Shown: piece by piece, positions 8,201 through 17,572 of the stretch
How the letters are laid out: every line of letters begins with the position of its first letter
Position numbering within the stretch: the stretch's first letter is position 1
Assembly (NCBI RefSeq): GCF_013266735.1
Contig: NZ_JABSNU010000019.1
Location: 1-64,000 of the forward strand
DNA: 64,000 nt
Source: Pedobacter foliorum
GTDB lineage: Bacteria > Bacteroidota > Bacteroidia > Sphingobacteriales > Sphingobacteriaceae
Direction of reading: 5' to 3'
Position numbers and translations under genes: made by a program
The notes under the pieces: generated by a model
The model's database searches: none
The model's input: the letters and a program-made list of their open reading frames with translations, nothing else
Told to the model about the DNA's origin: nothing

Positions 8201-9277
8201 TACTTGTCCTTTTTCTCTAACATCTAAACGATAGCCAAATACTCCAAGTGGGGCATCTATTTGGGTATCGGTAGTTTCCTCTTTTTGGAGCATTTGTCTG
8301 TTAAACCAAATTGCTATTTGTTCATCATCCCAGCCCAATCGGATGCCTGCATCTTTTAAAGGTGGATTTGATACATCCTTTTCTTGTAATAGATCTTGAT
8401 TAACAGGTTGATTGGCATGCACTATTTTCGCAAAACCATCATCATATAGAATAGCTTCTCGCATGACCTGATCGTAGCCGGGATGCTCCACGGCAATTTC
8501 TGAAACAGGAAATTGCACAGCAGCAAATAGACCCCGAGTTGTTTTACCTTTAAGGGCAGGGATTCTGGCGGCATATTTTAATTTTGAGATATCTCGATAA
8601 TCGCTTGTAGTGTCGAGATCAGCATATAGCCAACCACCATCATCAAACCACTTTTCGCCATCTGGAATTGCAAAAGATGCTTTATATATCAATCCGGCTT
8701 TCTGAGCGAGTTGTGGATTTCTTAAACAATAAGCAATTACTTTGCCCCATGATAAGGTGTCTCTGTTGCTATTTTTATCTGTAATCGTTTTCTCTTTGTT
8801 TTTAACTGCGCATTGATATTCATCGCCTGTAAGGGCATATTTGGTTTTAGCTTTAATAAAGTTAAAGGAGTTTCGATAACTTTCAGGAAGGTATTTTCTG
8901 ATTGATACTCCTTTATACCTGTCAACGTCAGTTTGGGCTTTCTGATCAGGTTTATTGGTTTCTGCATCATCGATTTTCATTCCATCCATTTGCTCAAGCT
9001 GTATCTTGAGTCCTTCCCAAATAGCTCTGCTGCTTTCAATGTTGTTTTCTATTTCTGCTGCGGGTTCAAAAGTTACATTGGTTGAAAGAGGGAGTCCATC
9101 AAGGCTGTTAATTACCATTGCTTTAAAGTGTAGCTGAGCATCAGCAAAAGCAGACTGCCCCGGAACTATGGGTAGCAATGGATTTAAATTACGTGGAATG
9201 ACAACGATATTAAAAACAATCCGCCCATTTTCATAGCGCTGAGGGAAAGTAAGGATACAAAGTGTAGTAGGTTCCAT
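5273..9277 (-). CDS. Giant uncharacterised protein (1334 aa)
   Basis: I do not recognise a named family. There is no signal peptide or lipobox; it starts MEPTTLCILTFPQRY. The sequence is mostly beta-rich stretches with many short charged loops. Notable patches are YAARIPALKGKTTRGLFAAVQFP (about 230-255), a run YGHDYQFRIRLMDISGGGP (about 475-495) and a C-terminus with clustered cysteines (CCDDC). No nucleotide-binding or protease motif is visible. It lies 34 bp downstream of the 1679-aa gene on the same strand, so the two are almost certainly one transcript. Base composition looks like its neighbours. A structural or surface-assembly role is inference only. That the frame is a real gene is well supported by its length without a stop. 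Confidence 0.85.
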   Translation of the reverse strand: MEPTTLCILTFPQRYENGRIVFNIVVIPRNLNPLLPIVPGQSAFADAQLHFKAMVINSLDGLPLSTNVTFEPAAEIENNIESSRAIWEGLKIQLEQMDGMKIDDAETNKPDQKAQTDVDRYKGVSIRKYLPESYRNSFNFIKAKTKYALTGDEYQCAVKNKEKTITDKNSNRDTLSWGKVIAYCLRNPQLAQKAGLIYKASFAIPDGEKWFDDGGWLYADLDTTSDYRDISKLKYAARIPALKGKTTRGLFAAVQFPVSEIAVEHPGYDQVMREAILYDDGFAKIVHANQPVNQDLLQEKDVSNPPLKDAGIRLGWDDEQIAIWFNRQMLQKEETTDTQIDAPLGVFGYRLDVREKGQVNWFSQNKIIAERGTSILNGEIEITSVGDKLEPGTEVHPAAHGDSANEGFWLPMYFSAWAGKAVTIADKDSEDINMLTPDKMVAPNPGVNNTINTIPKKTFHPYIQDPDHHLPLIYGHDYQFRIRLMDISGGGPIADEKAINGGECPVADAHFKRYVAAGSLNILNIQHIYDGLDVGTNENPLKDTSILENLVNEANPVLTIQRPLLAYPAVVYTGKYTDPIDQLKAVLGDLPHGATKKGLDIGLPDPDVDFFKISIEVKSLEMDNALSENGRESYILLYEKEYELDSQINKYDQLFDLNIVYKDFDKLDFINGIPQDQRGAKNELVLPTSRHLRITFTPIIKSADNNYAAENILEGKKLRLSSFKPAKDERLLLSPIDSGLMAIYLQPEQLADQLKQKDNDGPFSLNIINSSTPIELSRLADALDLVAQNLTLEGKKGQRIQFGCSKAMRHSMAPDSSSISFSSLAELYNQWIIAVNYTLLRDWSWDGLAVESISIYRQWKKEIEAGYQAEELAGTINVSRTAGINALQEPDRKDSQLIFLDAFDPKKVNGEFPSEIMISYRIVVNFKDGFEATAKDHDIENEVIHLPVTIIPHQVPELVSAGIALSPYIADEEKYASTEIRQRFLWLEMAEPPADPNDTYYVRVLANAPDPLLCRITGEIITNDPADPPLNVNDEKIRIIIKGMDNDFAGIGVMQEMIPEDDGNGKSRYFMVPLPPGLHADSDELFGFFTYEIRVGHKKELWSTAQARYGRPLKVNGVQHPAPTLNCNAFRRKNDLFAGIGNGLVIEREGLHEINTAIKKKTQSEVVVTAPFAVAVLNGKNVSARPPQTSLWYMLYTQVKQADGSTYRNILLDSGHMPYVPPKYKRETKSSLSRTPEGIIFGSATIKLKDIEFRLSELGLPTNSSLSVLCVEMFPMQNTWQINVGRRGLKREVQESRILSVEPQLNPLTDGLGAYRIYRTSPLVPVANICCDDC

Positions 9278-9311
9278 TTTAATAGGTTATGATGTGGTAT
9301 TCTATTAATTA

Positions 9312-12300
9312 TTATGCAATCTGGCGTGTTTCTTCCCAGGTTTCTGAAAAACTGATGTCTATTACCCAGAATATGCTGATGTCAAGAGCAAAGGTGCACA
9401 TGGCAATGCAGCTAGTGGGACCCGTATTGGGTTTTTCAATTTTTCCGGCTGCTTCAATTTGGATAGTAATGGTTACAATGCCACCAAAAATCTCCGCCCT
9501 GCCTCTGAAGTAAATAAATGCGCCAACAGTGAAGACCTCTGAGTTTATGGACATATCGACTCCGACCATATACATTACAGCGACACTACCAATAACAGGT
9601 AGGCCTACTGCGAGCTCTATGCCGAACCCAAATTTGAAATATAGGGTAGGTGGGTTTTTCAGATCGGCAGCTAAGCCTACCTCAGCTCTCCCGACAGCAT
9701 ACACAGTAGCGGCGGCCACGGAAACGCACATTACTCTTAAGTCGGCACCGAGTTCGAGGAATGCCCCGGCAGAAGGGATAATCTGCTCTATGGTATTCGG
9801 TATTTTTATCGGTTGATTAAAATAGCATCCTATTTTAAAATAAGCATCAAGTTTAAGCGGGGTAGTTGGGGAGTTATAATTGATAGAGTCGAAAGGGAAT
9901 TTTACTAATGGAATTTCTTTTGATGCTTTAAATTTATATTCCCATGAATCGGCGGCATTACTCATAGCTATTTGTAGCCCTTTTTTTATAGCTTCTACGG
10001 GTTGAGTAGGATCTAGATTATCTAGAAATTCAAGGATTTGGTATATCTTTTCTAAAGGTTCTGCGAGTTTTAGCTGAGGCGCATTTCCTGAGTCGAACCC
10101 GGCGTTAGCAGAAGCTTTTGCTTTAAAGTCGCCGCTAATGGTCATTAATGATTTGAATGAGGCAAGGTCTACAACTATACTCATGTTACTCAATTCATTT
10201 TTCCATTTGTCGCCGCCAGCAGCCGAATCTGTTACATAATCTACCACTGTACCTTTTGTTCCACCTCCCTTTGGTTCGCTTTTGTATTTAATATACATTC
10301 TGAATGCATCACCATCTTTGCCGATAATATCAAATTCAAAATGATCGGGTATAGGGAATCCGGTAATGGCTTTAGATAGTCCGCCTGGAATAATATCTGT
10401 GGCCGATTCTAATACATCTTCAATCTTTAATACATTTCCGAGATTCGGAAATGGCCCTTTGCTGTTTAAGAGTCTAAAGCTGTCGGCTAGTAGGGGAGCT
10501 TCTGTAATAAGCTTTAGAGGTGTGTTTTTGTCGTACCTTGGATCTGATAATAGTAGTTTTTGAGTTCCTGTATTCTGGACGTAGCCATACCTGCGTGGAA
10601 AGGACGTTTCATTGTTTAGCAAAGCATCAGGAAATGCGATTTGAGAAATAGTACTTTGGTTGTTTAAAGTGAAATTTCCGTTGAGTCTATCTCTTTCGCC
10701 TTTTCTAATTACAGGAACGCTCAGCTTATTAGTTACCGGTTGAACTTCTCCGCTTTGTTTATTTACTTCTACAATGCTCCAGCTGCCATCACCTGGTAGC
10801 TGAACAGAGCCTTTGGCCGCAACTACAAAAATGATGTCGGAAGGAGTGTTTTTTTGAAATGAAGAGGCTACATCGACTCTGTTGATTTTGAGTTTCTGCG
10901 AACTACCGCCTAAATCCATTGTACAGTCTGTACTGCCGCCAATGGAATTTTGGTTCTTATTCATTAGGTTATTGAAAGCCTCTTTAGAGATGGGTACTCC
11001 AGAAGGTTGTACTTGTAAATATCCCTTGAACTGTTTACCTGTTACATAGCCCTCGGTTTCTCCACTACTGATATTTTCTATTTTTATATTGGCATCAAAA
11101 GTAACTCCAACAAACTCAGCGGTGGTTTTGCTTCCGTTGCCGGTTTTATGCACAAAATCATCTTGATTATTTTTGTAATAATCACCTTCCGTTGGTGTGT
11201 AATCAAAGGAAAGATTATCACCTTCTACCTCTTTTATATTGTGAACATTAAATAATCCACTCATTAAGCCGGGATGGAACGTATAGGGGTTGTGGAAAGG
11301 GGCACTGTTCATGCTGGCATCCGCAGGAGCCTCAAATGAAAAATCAAATGTGCCATCACTTTTTGCAATCCAACCACTGTCTTCGCGGTAAATAATAGCA
11401 TTGTTTCTACGGTATAGGGTAATTGTACGGATTACTGTAATTGCCCATGGGTATAAGATACTTATTACCTGAACTACTTCGTGAGAGACTCTGCCGATTA
11501 ATACATCAAATTTAACTTGGGTAACATCAGCAAACATTGCTGCGGGATTTAACCAATTACTAAACATACTAGCTCCATAACCTGAAAAATCAATTTGTTC
11601 AATTGGAACTCCTGTTAGAGATATTCCTGAGGCAAATCTTTTATTAAAGATTTTGTGAACTGTTTCACCTAAAATACTTTGGCTTATTTCGTCTCCATTT
11701 TCGTCAGTTAGGTTTTTTAATTGAGCCGTAAAGCCTTTTAAAGTTGGTGGTGCTGTTGAATTAGTAGGTTTATCTGCTGATAATCTGAATTGGAGAGCTC
11801 CTTTTAGTTTTAGCTGATTATTATATAGTGAAAATCCTGGGCGTATGAAGTCCAAATGCCTGGTGTTTACCGTTGATTGATCACTGACAAAGGGTTTTAT
11901 GTAAGCCAATGAGATTTTTCCGTTTGGAAGACCAAACAATACACTGCTTTGGAGCTTGTCAATAGGGCGTCTTTTCATTAATAAGGCAGGATTTATTTCA
12001 TCATGGAGAGTCTCTGCACTGTCTGATTTTAGGTTGGATTTAAATCGCTCGATGTATTTAAGCGGATCGATATCAATAAACTTAGTGTCAAATTGAGAGA
12101 AGATTGTTGCAGGGCCATTATCCTTATAGCCAACTATTCCCATTGGAGGATCGGCACTTATTTCTGGTTTTGTTAGGTTTACTAATGGTTCCCATGAAAT
12201 ATGTGGGAGTGTAAAACCATTAAGTAGTGCCATAGGTGTTCTAAGCGCCATCTTTTCGATAGTAACTACTTGCTCTCCTGTTTGCTGAATATTTGCATAC

Positions 12301-14351
12301 CACTCACTTGAAACAGTCATTTGGTTGAAAGACAAGGATACACCCAAAAGGTCGTAATTTGTACTCAGATCAAGCAAAGCAAACACATCCTGCCTCCGCC
12401 CCAGCATGGCTATCTCATTATTTTCTCTTGTGGCAAGGGCAAACGAATTGTCATTAAATGCGATTTGTGTATCAGGCAGAATATTGGCTTGATTGTATTG
12501 GAGTTTAAAATCAACAGTTACATCCTGAGGTATTTCTGAGGTTGAATCCCAATCGCAAATAGAGGTTACAATTCCTTTTAGGCTCCTATTGTATGCTTCT
12601 GCATTGCGATAGGTTGTCAACCGATCTCTTGTTGTATTTTTAAGTTTTGTAGTGTAAGGATGAGGGAGAGTAGGTATGAGGTCTATTAATCCATAAATGG
12701 TTGTTAATTTACCCTTGATGATAATGTTTTCTGAATTAAAAGATCCAGCAAGCATTACACCAGCTGTAGGGGTAGTTAGTAGATAAGCGTTTGACATGGC
12801 AAACTGATACTTCTGAGGAAGGCCTTTGAAGGCTGTAAATTTTTCTTTTGAAATAATGTTTTCTGAATTAATATCGCCAGCCTGTTCTTCATTTAACATA
12901 TCCAGATCTAAAATTGCGACCTCGCTGAGTGTATTGGTGATGTATTTTACGTAAAGACTATCTTTTGTTGTTGGCGAAGCAGGTGTTCCGTCTGCTTTAA
13001 TGGGCTTGTCAACGGCAAAGTTTGTATCTGCAAGGGCTAAAATGCCCTCTACGCCTTCTTCAAGTGCGTAGTAATGAAGTTTGCTTTTGTTTAAGAAAGA
13101 AATCGTAACTTCTGTTCTAAGCGGCTGCTGAATATTTTTTTGCCACAGTTTATAATTTTCGGTGATGACGTTGAAGTTGGCTTTATATTCATGAATGTTT
13201 ATCATGCCAGGTTCCGCCAAAATTATTGGGCTGTTTAGTATGATGGGTTGATCTCTTTCTTCAATTCCTTGCCATTTACAACTCAATCCTTTTTGGCACA
13301 TTACAACAAGTGCACCATTGTTTTTGATGGAGAATGGTTTATCAACGTCAAGTTCGCCTAGAGCAAGGCACCATGCAGCTGCACTTACCTTAGCCTTACC
13401 TGCAATTTTGGAGAATCCTGATTCGCAGTTTTGAACTGCAAAATCCGGGACATCTGTACGGATTGGAATAACCAATCTGTCAATTTCTTCAGCATACGTA
13501 ACAGCTTTACCCGGTAGCCAAGCAAAAGCTCTTTGGTCTCCATATACTTGCCAGTTACTATTTCCTGCACTGTTAATTGTTATTTTTTTAGCAGCGTAAT
13601 TCAGTGTTAATGTTTCAGGAAGATTTACTTGTGATATTCTAGCATCGAGCCCACAGCTACCTGTTCCTGTTGATTGAAAGGTATTGTCTAGGGATAGATC
13701 AAGGGTAAAGGTATTTTGAGCAGTAATTGTTATAGAATCTCCTGTGATTTGGATGCTTTTGTTAAAGGTTATTTTACCGCTTTTGATTTTAACACCAGTA
13801 TATCTTGTATTGCCTGTTTTATCGGTAAAAAGATTTGCCCTTAACCATATACTGCCTTTTCCGAGCGTATATTGAGTGGAGGACCTCTGAATTAATAGTA
13901 ATTTCAAAGGTATAAGCATAAAAGGTTTACTCTCGCCACTTAAAAAGACACGAATGAGCTTTTCGTATTTATAGAAATCAAACCAAAACAGTCTTCCGTC
14001 GCCAGCTTTAAAAGGGCCAAGGGTTTTTGTTGGATTTGCAGCGGCATTAGCTGAAAAATTTTTGGTAATCTGATCAGTGATCAATGGAGTTTCACGCCTT
14101 ACAACTTGATACTCATTGGGGAGTCTGCTCGGTCTTGTTTTTATGAAGGTTTTTAAAAGTGTACTCTTGTTAAGATTTTCGCGGATTACATCCGGAGTTT
14201 CATTCTTAAGGAGTTTAACACTTCGAGTGTCTAAGTCTGATTTTTGGAGCATTCCAAATAGATCAGTTAAATTGGAATTGTTACTTTCTGATTGATCTGC
14301 AATATCATGTATCAACGAAAAGTATCGCTGAGGATTTCGGAAGTCTGCCAT
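9312..14351 (-). CDS. Giant uncharacterised protein (1679 aa)
   Basis: I do not recognise a named family. The N-terminus (MADFRNPQRYFSLIHDIADQ) has no Sec signal and is followed by about 90 mostly helical residues. The rest is beta-rich. A distinctive central block around residues 950-1000 contains VSHEVVQVISILYPW and then TITLYRRNNAIIYREDSGW. The last 150 residues are glycine- and valine-rich with alternating hydrophobic strands (for example VEVGL-like, FGFGIELAVGLPVIGSVAV), as in a beta-roll or membrane-associated sheet. It opens the likely giant-gene operon with the 1334-aa protein. There are no enzymatic motifs I can name. Its size without a signal peptide suggests a cytoplasmic scaffold or export by a non-Sec route; that is inference. 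Confidence 0.85.
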   Translation of the reverse strand: MADFRNPQRYFSLIHDIADQSESNNSNLTDLFGMLQKSDLDTRSVKLLKNETPDVIRENLNKSTLLKTFIKTRPSRLPNEYQVVRRETPLITDQITKNFSANAAANPTKTLGPFKAGDGRLFWFDFYKYEKLIRVFLSGESKPFMLIPLKLLLIQRSSTQYTLGKGSIWLRANLFTDKTGNTRYTGVKIKSGKITFNKSIQITGDSITITAQNTFTLDLSLDNTFQSTGTGSCGLDARISQVNLPETLTLNYAAKKITINSAGNSNWQVYGDQRAFAWLPGKAVTYAEEIDRLVIPIRTDVPDFAVQNCESGFSKIAGKAKVSAAAWCLALGELDVDKPFSIKNNGALVVMCQKGLSCKWQGIEERDQPIILNSPIILAEPGMINIHEYKANFNVITENYKLWQKNIQQPLRTEVTISFLNKSKLHYYALEEGVEGILALADTNFAVDKPIKADGTPASPTTKDSLYVKYITNTLSEVAILDLDMLNEEQAGDINSENIISKEKFTAFKGLPQKYQFAMSNAYLLTTPTAGVMLAGSFNSENIIIKGKLTTIYGLIDLIPTLPHPYTTKLKNTTRDRLTTYRNAEAYNRSLKGIVTSICDWDSTSEIPQDVTVDFKLQYNQANILPDTQIAFNDNSFALATRENNEIAMLGRRQDVFALLDLSTNYDLLGVSLSFNQMTVSSEWYANIQQTGEQVVTIEKMALRTPMALLNGFTLPHISWEPLVNLTKPEISADPPMGIVGYKDNGPATIFSQFDTKFIDIDPLKYIERFKSNLKSDSAETLHDEINPALLMKRRPIDKLQSSVLFGLPNGKISLAYIKPFVSDQSTVNTRHLDFIRPGFSLYNNQLKLKGALQFRLSADKPTNSTAPPTLKGFTAQLKNLTDENGDEISQSILGETVHKIFNKRFASGISLTGVPIEQIDFSGYGASMFSNWLNPAAMFADVTQVKFDVLIGRVSHEVVQVISILYPWAITVIRTITLYRRNNAIIYREDSGWIAKSDGTFDFSFEAPADASMNSAPFHNPYTFHPGLMSGLFNVHNIKEVEGDNLSFDYTPTEGDYYKNNQDDFVHKTGNGSKTTAEFVGVTFDANIKIENISSGETEGYVTGKQFKGYLQVQPSGVPISKEAFNNLMNKNQNSIGGSTDCTMDLGGSSQKLKINRVDVASSFQKNTPSDIIFVVAAKGSVQLPGDGSWSIVEVNKQSGEVQPVTNKLSVPVIRKGERDRLNGNFTLNNQSTISQIAFPDALLNNETSFPRRYGYVQNTGTQKLLLSDPRYDKNTPLKLITEAPLLADSFRLLNSKGPFPNLGNVLKIEDVLESATDIIPGGLSKAITGFPIPDHFEFDIIGKDGDAFRMYIKYKSEPKGGGTKGTVVDYVTDSAAGGDKWKNELSNMSIVVDLASFKSLMTISGDFKAKASANAGFDSGNAPQLKLAEPLEKIYQILEFLDNLDPTQPVEAIKKGLQIAMSNAADSWEYKFKASKEIPLVKFPFDSINYNSPTTPLKLDAYFKIGCYFNQPIKIPNTIEQIIPSAGAFLELGADLRVMCVSVAAATVYAVGRAEVGLAADLKNPPTLYFKFGFGIELAVGLPVIGSVAVMYMVGVDMSINSEVFTVGAFIYFRGRAEIFGGIVTITIQIEAAGKIEKPNTGPTSCIAMCTFALDISIFWVIDISFSETWEETRQIA

Positions 14352-14573
14352 AGGGATAGCGATTATTTGATGTATAATCTAATTTAGGCATAAAAAGAGG
14401 GGCTTATTTCGGGATTTAGTGTACTGCGAGATAATGACGATTAACATACCGTTTTAGTCTTTGAACGGTTAATGTTGAATAAAGCAAGGCATGTGGCCTT
14501 ACAGACACAGTGGTGTTTACCGAGAAGGAAGAAATTAAATAGAAGGGAGTAGTTGTTGAGAGGTTAAAAAGAG

Positions 14574-14612
14574 CTGTTTAGCTTTTGCTAATCGCTAGCA
14601 AAAGCTAAACAG
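14574..14612 (-). terminator. Terminator of the GH92 gene
   Basis: A perfect 17-bp inverted repeat (14574-14590 with 14596-14612) around a 5-nt loop. Read on the minus strand it is followed by CTCTTTTT. It sits 8 nt after the GH92 stop codon and separates that gene from the giant-protein genes. The remaining 14352-14573 stretch shows no gene and holds the upstream region of the 1679-aa gene. Confidence 0.85.
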
Positions 14613-14620
14613 AATAACCA

Positions 14621-16795
14621 TTATTTTGTGGTAATCTCTAAGTTACCGCCGTTTTTGAATAGATCGTGGGATACAAAGTATCCTTTGTTTTCTACCCCGT
14701 TAACTTTTATGCCTGTAATTCCTCTCCCTTTTCCAGGTTTTTTGATGGTTAGTGTTTTGTTTGTGCTTGTTTTCCAAATCACTTCATCAAAAAGAGGAGC
14801 CGTTACAATGTATTCAGGGTCTGTTGCTGAAAATGTATATAAGCCTAATGAGCTTAAAACATACCATGCCGACATTTCTCCTGCATCATCCATCCCAGAA
14901 AGAGCCAATCCTTCTTTACCAATTCCGTATAGTTCATTCAGGATTTTATCGATTATTTTCTGTGATTTTTCTGGTTTGCCTATAAAGTGATACGCAAAAG
15001 GAGCCTCATGGTCAGGTTGATTGCCATGGCAGTACTGACCGATCATGGTTTCTACGTTGCGGGCTATGTATTTTGGATTCCAAGGAACGGTAAATAATGA
15101 ATCAAGCTTTGATTCAAACCCCGCCGGTCCGCCATATAACGCAATTAATCCCGGCATATCATGTGGTGCAAAGAAAGATACCTGCCATGCATTTGCTTCT
15201 CTGTACATGTATTCATAGTAAGGGTACTGAGGGTTGAAGTTTTTAATCCAATCACCATTTGACAATCTGCCTCGCATGAATCTTGTAGAAGGATCAAACA
15301 TGTTTTTGTAGTTTTGTGATCTGGCCATTAAGATTCTGTAGTTGGTCGTGTCTCCCAGTTTTTTAGCCATTTGAGCGAGAGAATAATCATCGTATGAGTA
15401 TTCTAAAGTTTTAGAAACGCCTGCATTGGCTTTGGTTTCTACATGTGGATTGGCAATATCAGGATCAGAGATATAGCCCTTTTGTATATACTCCTCAAGG
15501 TGAGGTCTTGCACCTGGAGATACGTTTGCATTTCTTAAAAGCAGCTTGTAAGTGCCTTCAACATCGAAATTGTCAATACCTCTTAGGTATGCTCCAACAA
15601 TTGATGAAGCTCCATGATCTCCATGGAAAAAGGTAGGGATAAAACCGGTTTTATCGCCAACATCTTTCATTGATTTGATGACATCAAGTGCAACTTTAGG
15701 AGAAATCAGGCCTAAAAGAACATCTTTATTACGGTAGGTATCCCATAGAGAAGGCTCCGTATAGTAATTGAAATCAGCTTTTGTTACGTTTCTTTTTGCG
15801 TCTGTATATTCTCCATTTACGTCACTACGTAATGCGGGCCAAAGCAATGACCTGTATAGAGAAGAATAAAGCATTTGTTTTTGCTTTTCTGTACCGCCTT
15901 TTACCTGTATAGCTGATAATATTGTTTCCCACGTTTGGGTTGCTTCACTACGTATTTGATTAAACGATTTAGCTCCAATTTCCTTTTCAAGGTTTTCTTT
16001 GGCATTTTCAACACTTACAAAGGACAATCCTATTTTAAGTTCAACAGGTTCTTTTCCGCCATCATAGAGGTGAACCATTGCAAAACCTTTTTTGGATCCT
16101 TCTTCCTGTTTTTCTAATTTCTCAATATTAGTGTTCAGTTTGGCGTAAAAATAAATTACCTCACCAACATTTTGAAAACCTTGTAGGTCGGTGTTTCCTA
16201 CTTGTTCAATTTTCCAGTTTCCTACTCTGTTGTTCGCTTTGGCAAGATCAAATAGGATTTTTCGACCTGTTTTGTTTGTATACTCATATTTATGGTATCC
16301 ACATCTTAAGGTGGAAGTAAGACTCACATTAACATTATAGTCATCCAGGTAAACCTGATAAAATCCTGGGGCTGAACTTTCTTTTTTATGAGAGAAGTGA
16401 GAACCGAATTTGGCTTCCTGACCTGGAGTAGTTGCTGTTCCTGAAACAGGCAAAATTGGGATGTTACAAAGATTCCAGTGGCCTTTGTTGGTATGGGTAA
16501 ACCCATAAATCATATTGTCTTCGTATTCATAACCGGCCCCCGATCCGTATTCTGTAATAGGGCTAAGTTGTACCATGGCATTTGGCATAGAACTGCCAGG
16601 AAATGTAAGTCCTGCCCATGACCTCCAGCCTTGAGGTAAGTTGTAACCAAGGATTGCAGAGTCGGTAAGTGGTGCGGTACCGATAAAGGTGTTTACATAC
16701 TTGGTGTAATTTGTCTTTTTCTGGCCTTTACTAACATTATAAGATGCAAGTAGGACGACCAGGATTAAACTTAGGTTCTTAATTCTGATTCTCAT
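14621..16795 (-). CDS. Glycoside hydrolase family 92, probable alpha-mannosidase
   Basis: 724 aa with an N-terminal signal peptide (about 1-24, ending VSKGQK), so exported. Family landmarks in order: YVNTFIGT near residue 32, GWRSWAGLTFPGSSMPNAMVQLSP, the EANAWQVSFFAPHD segment, HGNQPDHEAPFAYHF with a His-Glu pair at 596-597, and GMDDAGEMSAWYVLSSLGLY near the C-terminus. In characterised GH92 enzymes (calcium-dependent exo-alpha-mannosidases) a His-Glu pair in this region goes with alpha-1,2 specificity; applying that here is inference. The common GNEP is GNQP here. It is a single gene with its own terminator and no neighbouring sugar transporter, so it is not in an obvious PUL. Confidence 0.93.
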   Translation of the reverse strand: MRIRIKNLSLILVVLLASYNVSKGQKKTNYTKYVNTFIGTAPLTDSAILGYNLPQGWRSWAGLTFPGSSMPNAMVQLSPITEYGSGAGYEYEDNMIYGFTHTNKGHWNLCNIPILPVSGTATTPGQEAKFGSHFSHKKESSAPGFYQVYLDDYNVNVSLTSTLRCGYHKYEYTNKTGRKILFDLAKANNRVGNWKIEQVGNTDLQGFQNVGEVIYFYAKLNTNIEKLEKQEEGSKKGFAMVHLYDGGKEPVELKIGLSFVSVENAKENLEKEIGAKSFNQIRSEATQTWETILSAIQVKGGTEKQKQMLYSSLYRSLLWPALRSDVNGEYTDAKRNVTKADFNYYTEPSLWDTYRNKDVLLGLISPKVALDVIKSMKDVGDKTGFIPTFFHGDHGASSIVGAYLRGIDNFDVEGTYKLLLRNANVSPGARPHLEEYIQKGYISDPDIANPHVETKANAGVSKTLEYSYDDYSLAQMAKKLGDTTNYRILMARSQNYKNMFDPSTRFMRGRLSNGDWIKNFNPQYPYYEYMYREANAWQVSFFAPHDMPGLIALYGGPAGFESKLDSLFTVPWNPKYIARNVETMIGQYCHGNQPDHEAPFAYHFIGKPEKSQKIIDKILNELYGIGKEGLALSGMDDAGEMSAWYVLSSLGLYTFSATDPEYIVTAPLFDEVIWKTSTNKTLTIKKPGKGRGITGIKVNGVENKGYFVSHDLFKNGGNLEITTK

Positions 16796-16862
16796 TTTAG
16801 TTTAGCATTTGTGTTGTTTATCAAATATATAAATTTCGAAAGGATTACCTTGAGGTTTGTAA

Positions 16863-16892
16863 TTGTACATGTCGGCTTGAATTTTATATTTG
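16863..16892 (+). promoter_or_regulatory. Promoter for the O-methyltransferase gene
   Basis: TTG at 16863-16865, a 19-bp spacer, and TATATTTG at 16885-16892. The -7 box ends only 3 bp before the ATG at 16896, so the message would be leaderless or nearly so. Confidence 0.55.
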
Positions 16893-16895
16893 TAT

Positions 16896-17561
16896 ATGGA
16901 TCAGGAAATATTTGGTAAAGTAGACCATTACATTAGTGAATTGTTGGCGCCGGAAGACAAAGTTCTTAAGGAGACCATAACATCTTTAGATGATGCAGAA
17001 ATGCCTCAGATTAGTGTAACTGCCAATCAGGGTAAGTTTTTGCAGGTTATTACGCTTATGTGTAATGCAAAAAGAGTACTAGAGCTGGGAACACTTGGAG
17101 GCTACAGTACGATATGGCTGGCAAGGTCGATCCCTAATGATGGCAAGATTGTTACAATTGAGTTTGACCCTCGTCATGCAAATGTTGCAAAGCAGAATAT
17201 TGAGAAAGCCGGACTTTTGGCTAAAGTAGATTTAAGAGTCGGTAAGGCGATGGATGTTATGGTGGAACTTAAAAAGGCTAATGAGGAACCTTTTGACCTT
17301 ATATTCATTGATGCCGATAAACCACCATATGCTGAGTATTTTGAAATGGCCTTAAGCCTATCGCATTCCGGAACGGTAATAATTTGTGATAATGTAATCA
17401 GGGAGGGTAAGGTGCTGGATGAAAATAGTACAGATGAGAGGGTTATTGGCGTGCAACGTTTCAATAAAATGTTGGCTTCTAATCAGAATGTTACCGCGAC
17501 TATAGTTCAAACTGTCGGTGTGAAAGAATATGATGGAATGGCAATTGCAGTTGTAAAATAA
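16896..17561 (+). CDS. O-methyltransferase, SAM-dependent, class I (family 3)
   Basis: 221 aa. The order of motifs is that of the catechol/caffeoyl-CoA O-methyltransferase group. SAM motif I is VLELGTLGGYSTIWLA (about 58-73), the acidic residue ending strand 2 is in IVTIEFDP, and the metal-binding and post-II region is FDLIFIDADKPPYAEYFEMAL with IICDNVIREGKV. A cytoplasmic enzyme that methylates a hydroxyl on a small acceptor; the acceptor cannot be deduced. The ATG at 16896 is preferred to the in-frame TTG at 16890 because it gives the usual MDQE start and lies just after the -7 box. The HAD hydrolase follows after 11 bp, probably in the same transcript. Confidence 0.92.
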   Translation: MDQEIFGKVDHYISELLAPEDKVLKETITSLDDAEMPQISVTANQGKFLQVITLMCNAKRVLELGTLGGYSTIWLARSIPNDGKIVTIEFDPRHANVAKQNIEKAGLLAKVDLRVGKAMDVMVELKKANEEPFDLIFIDADKPPYAEYFEMALSLSHSGTVIICDNVIREGKVLDENSTDERVIGVQRFNKMLASNQNVTATIVQTVGVKEYDGMAIAVVK

Positions 17562-17572
17562 AGGAATTTATT

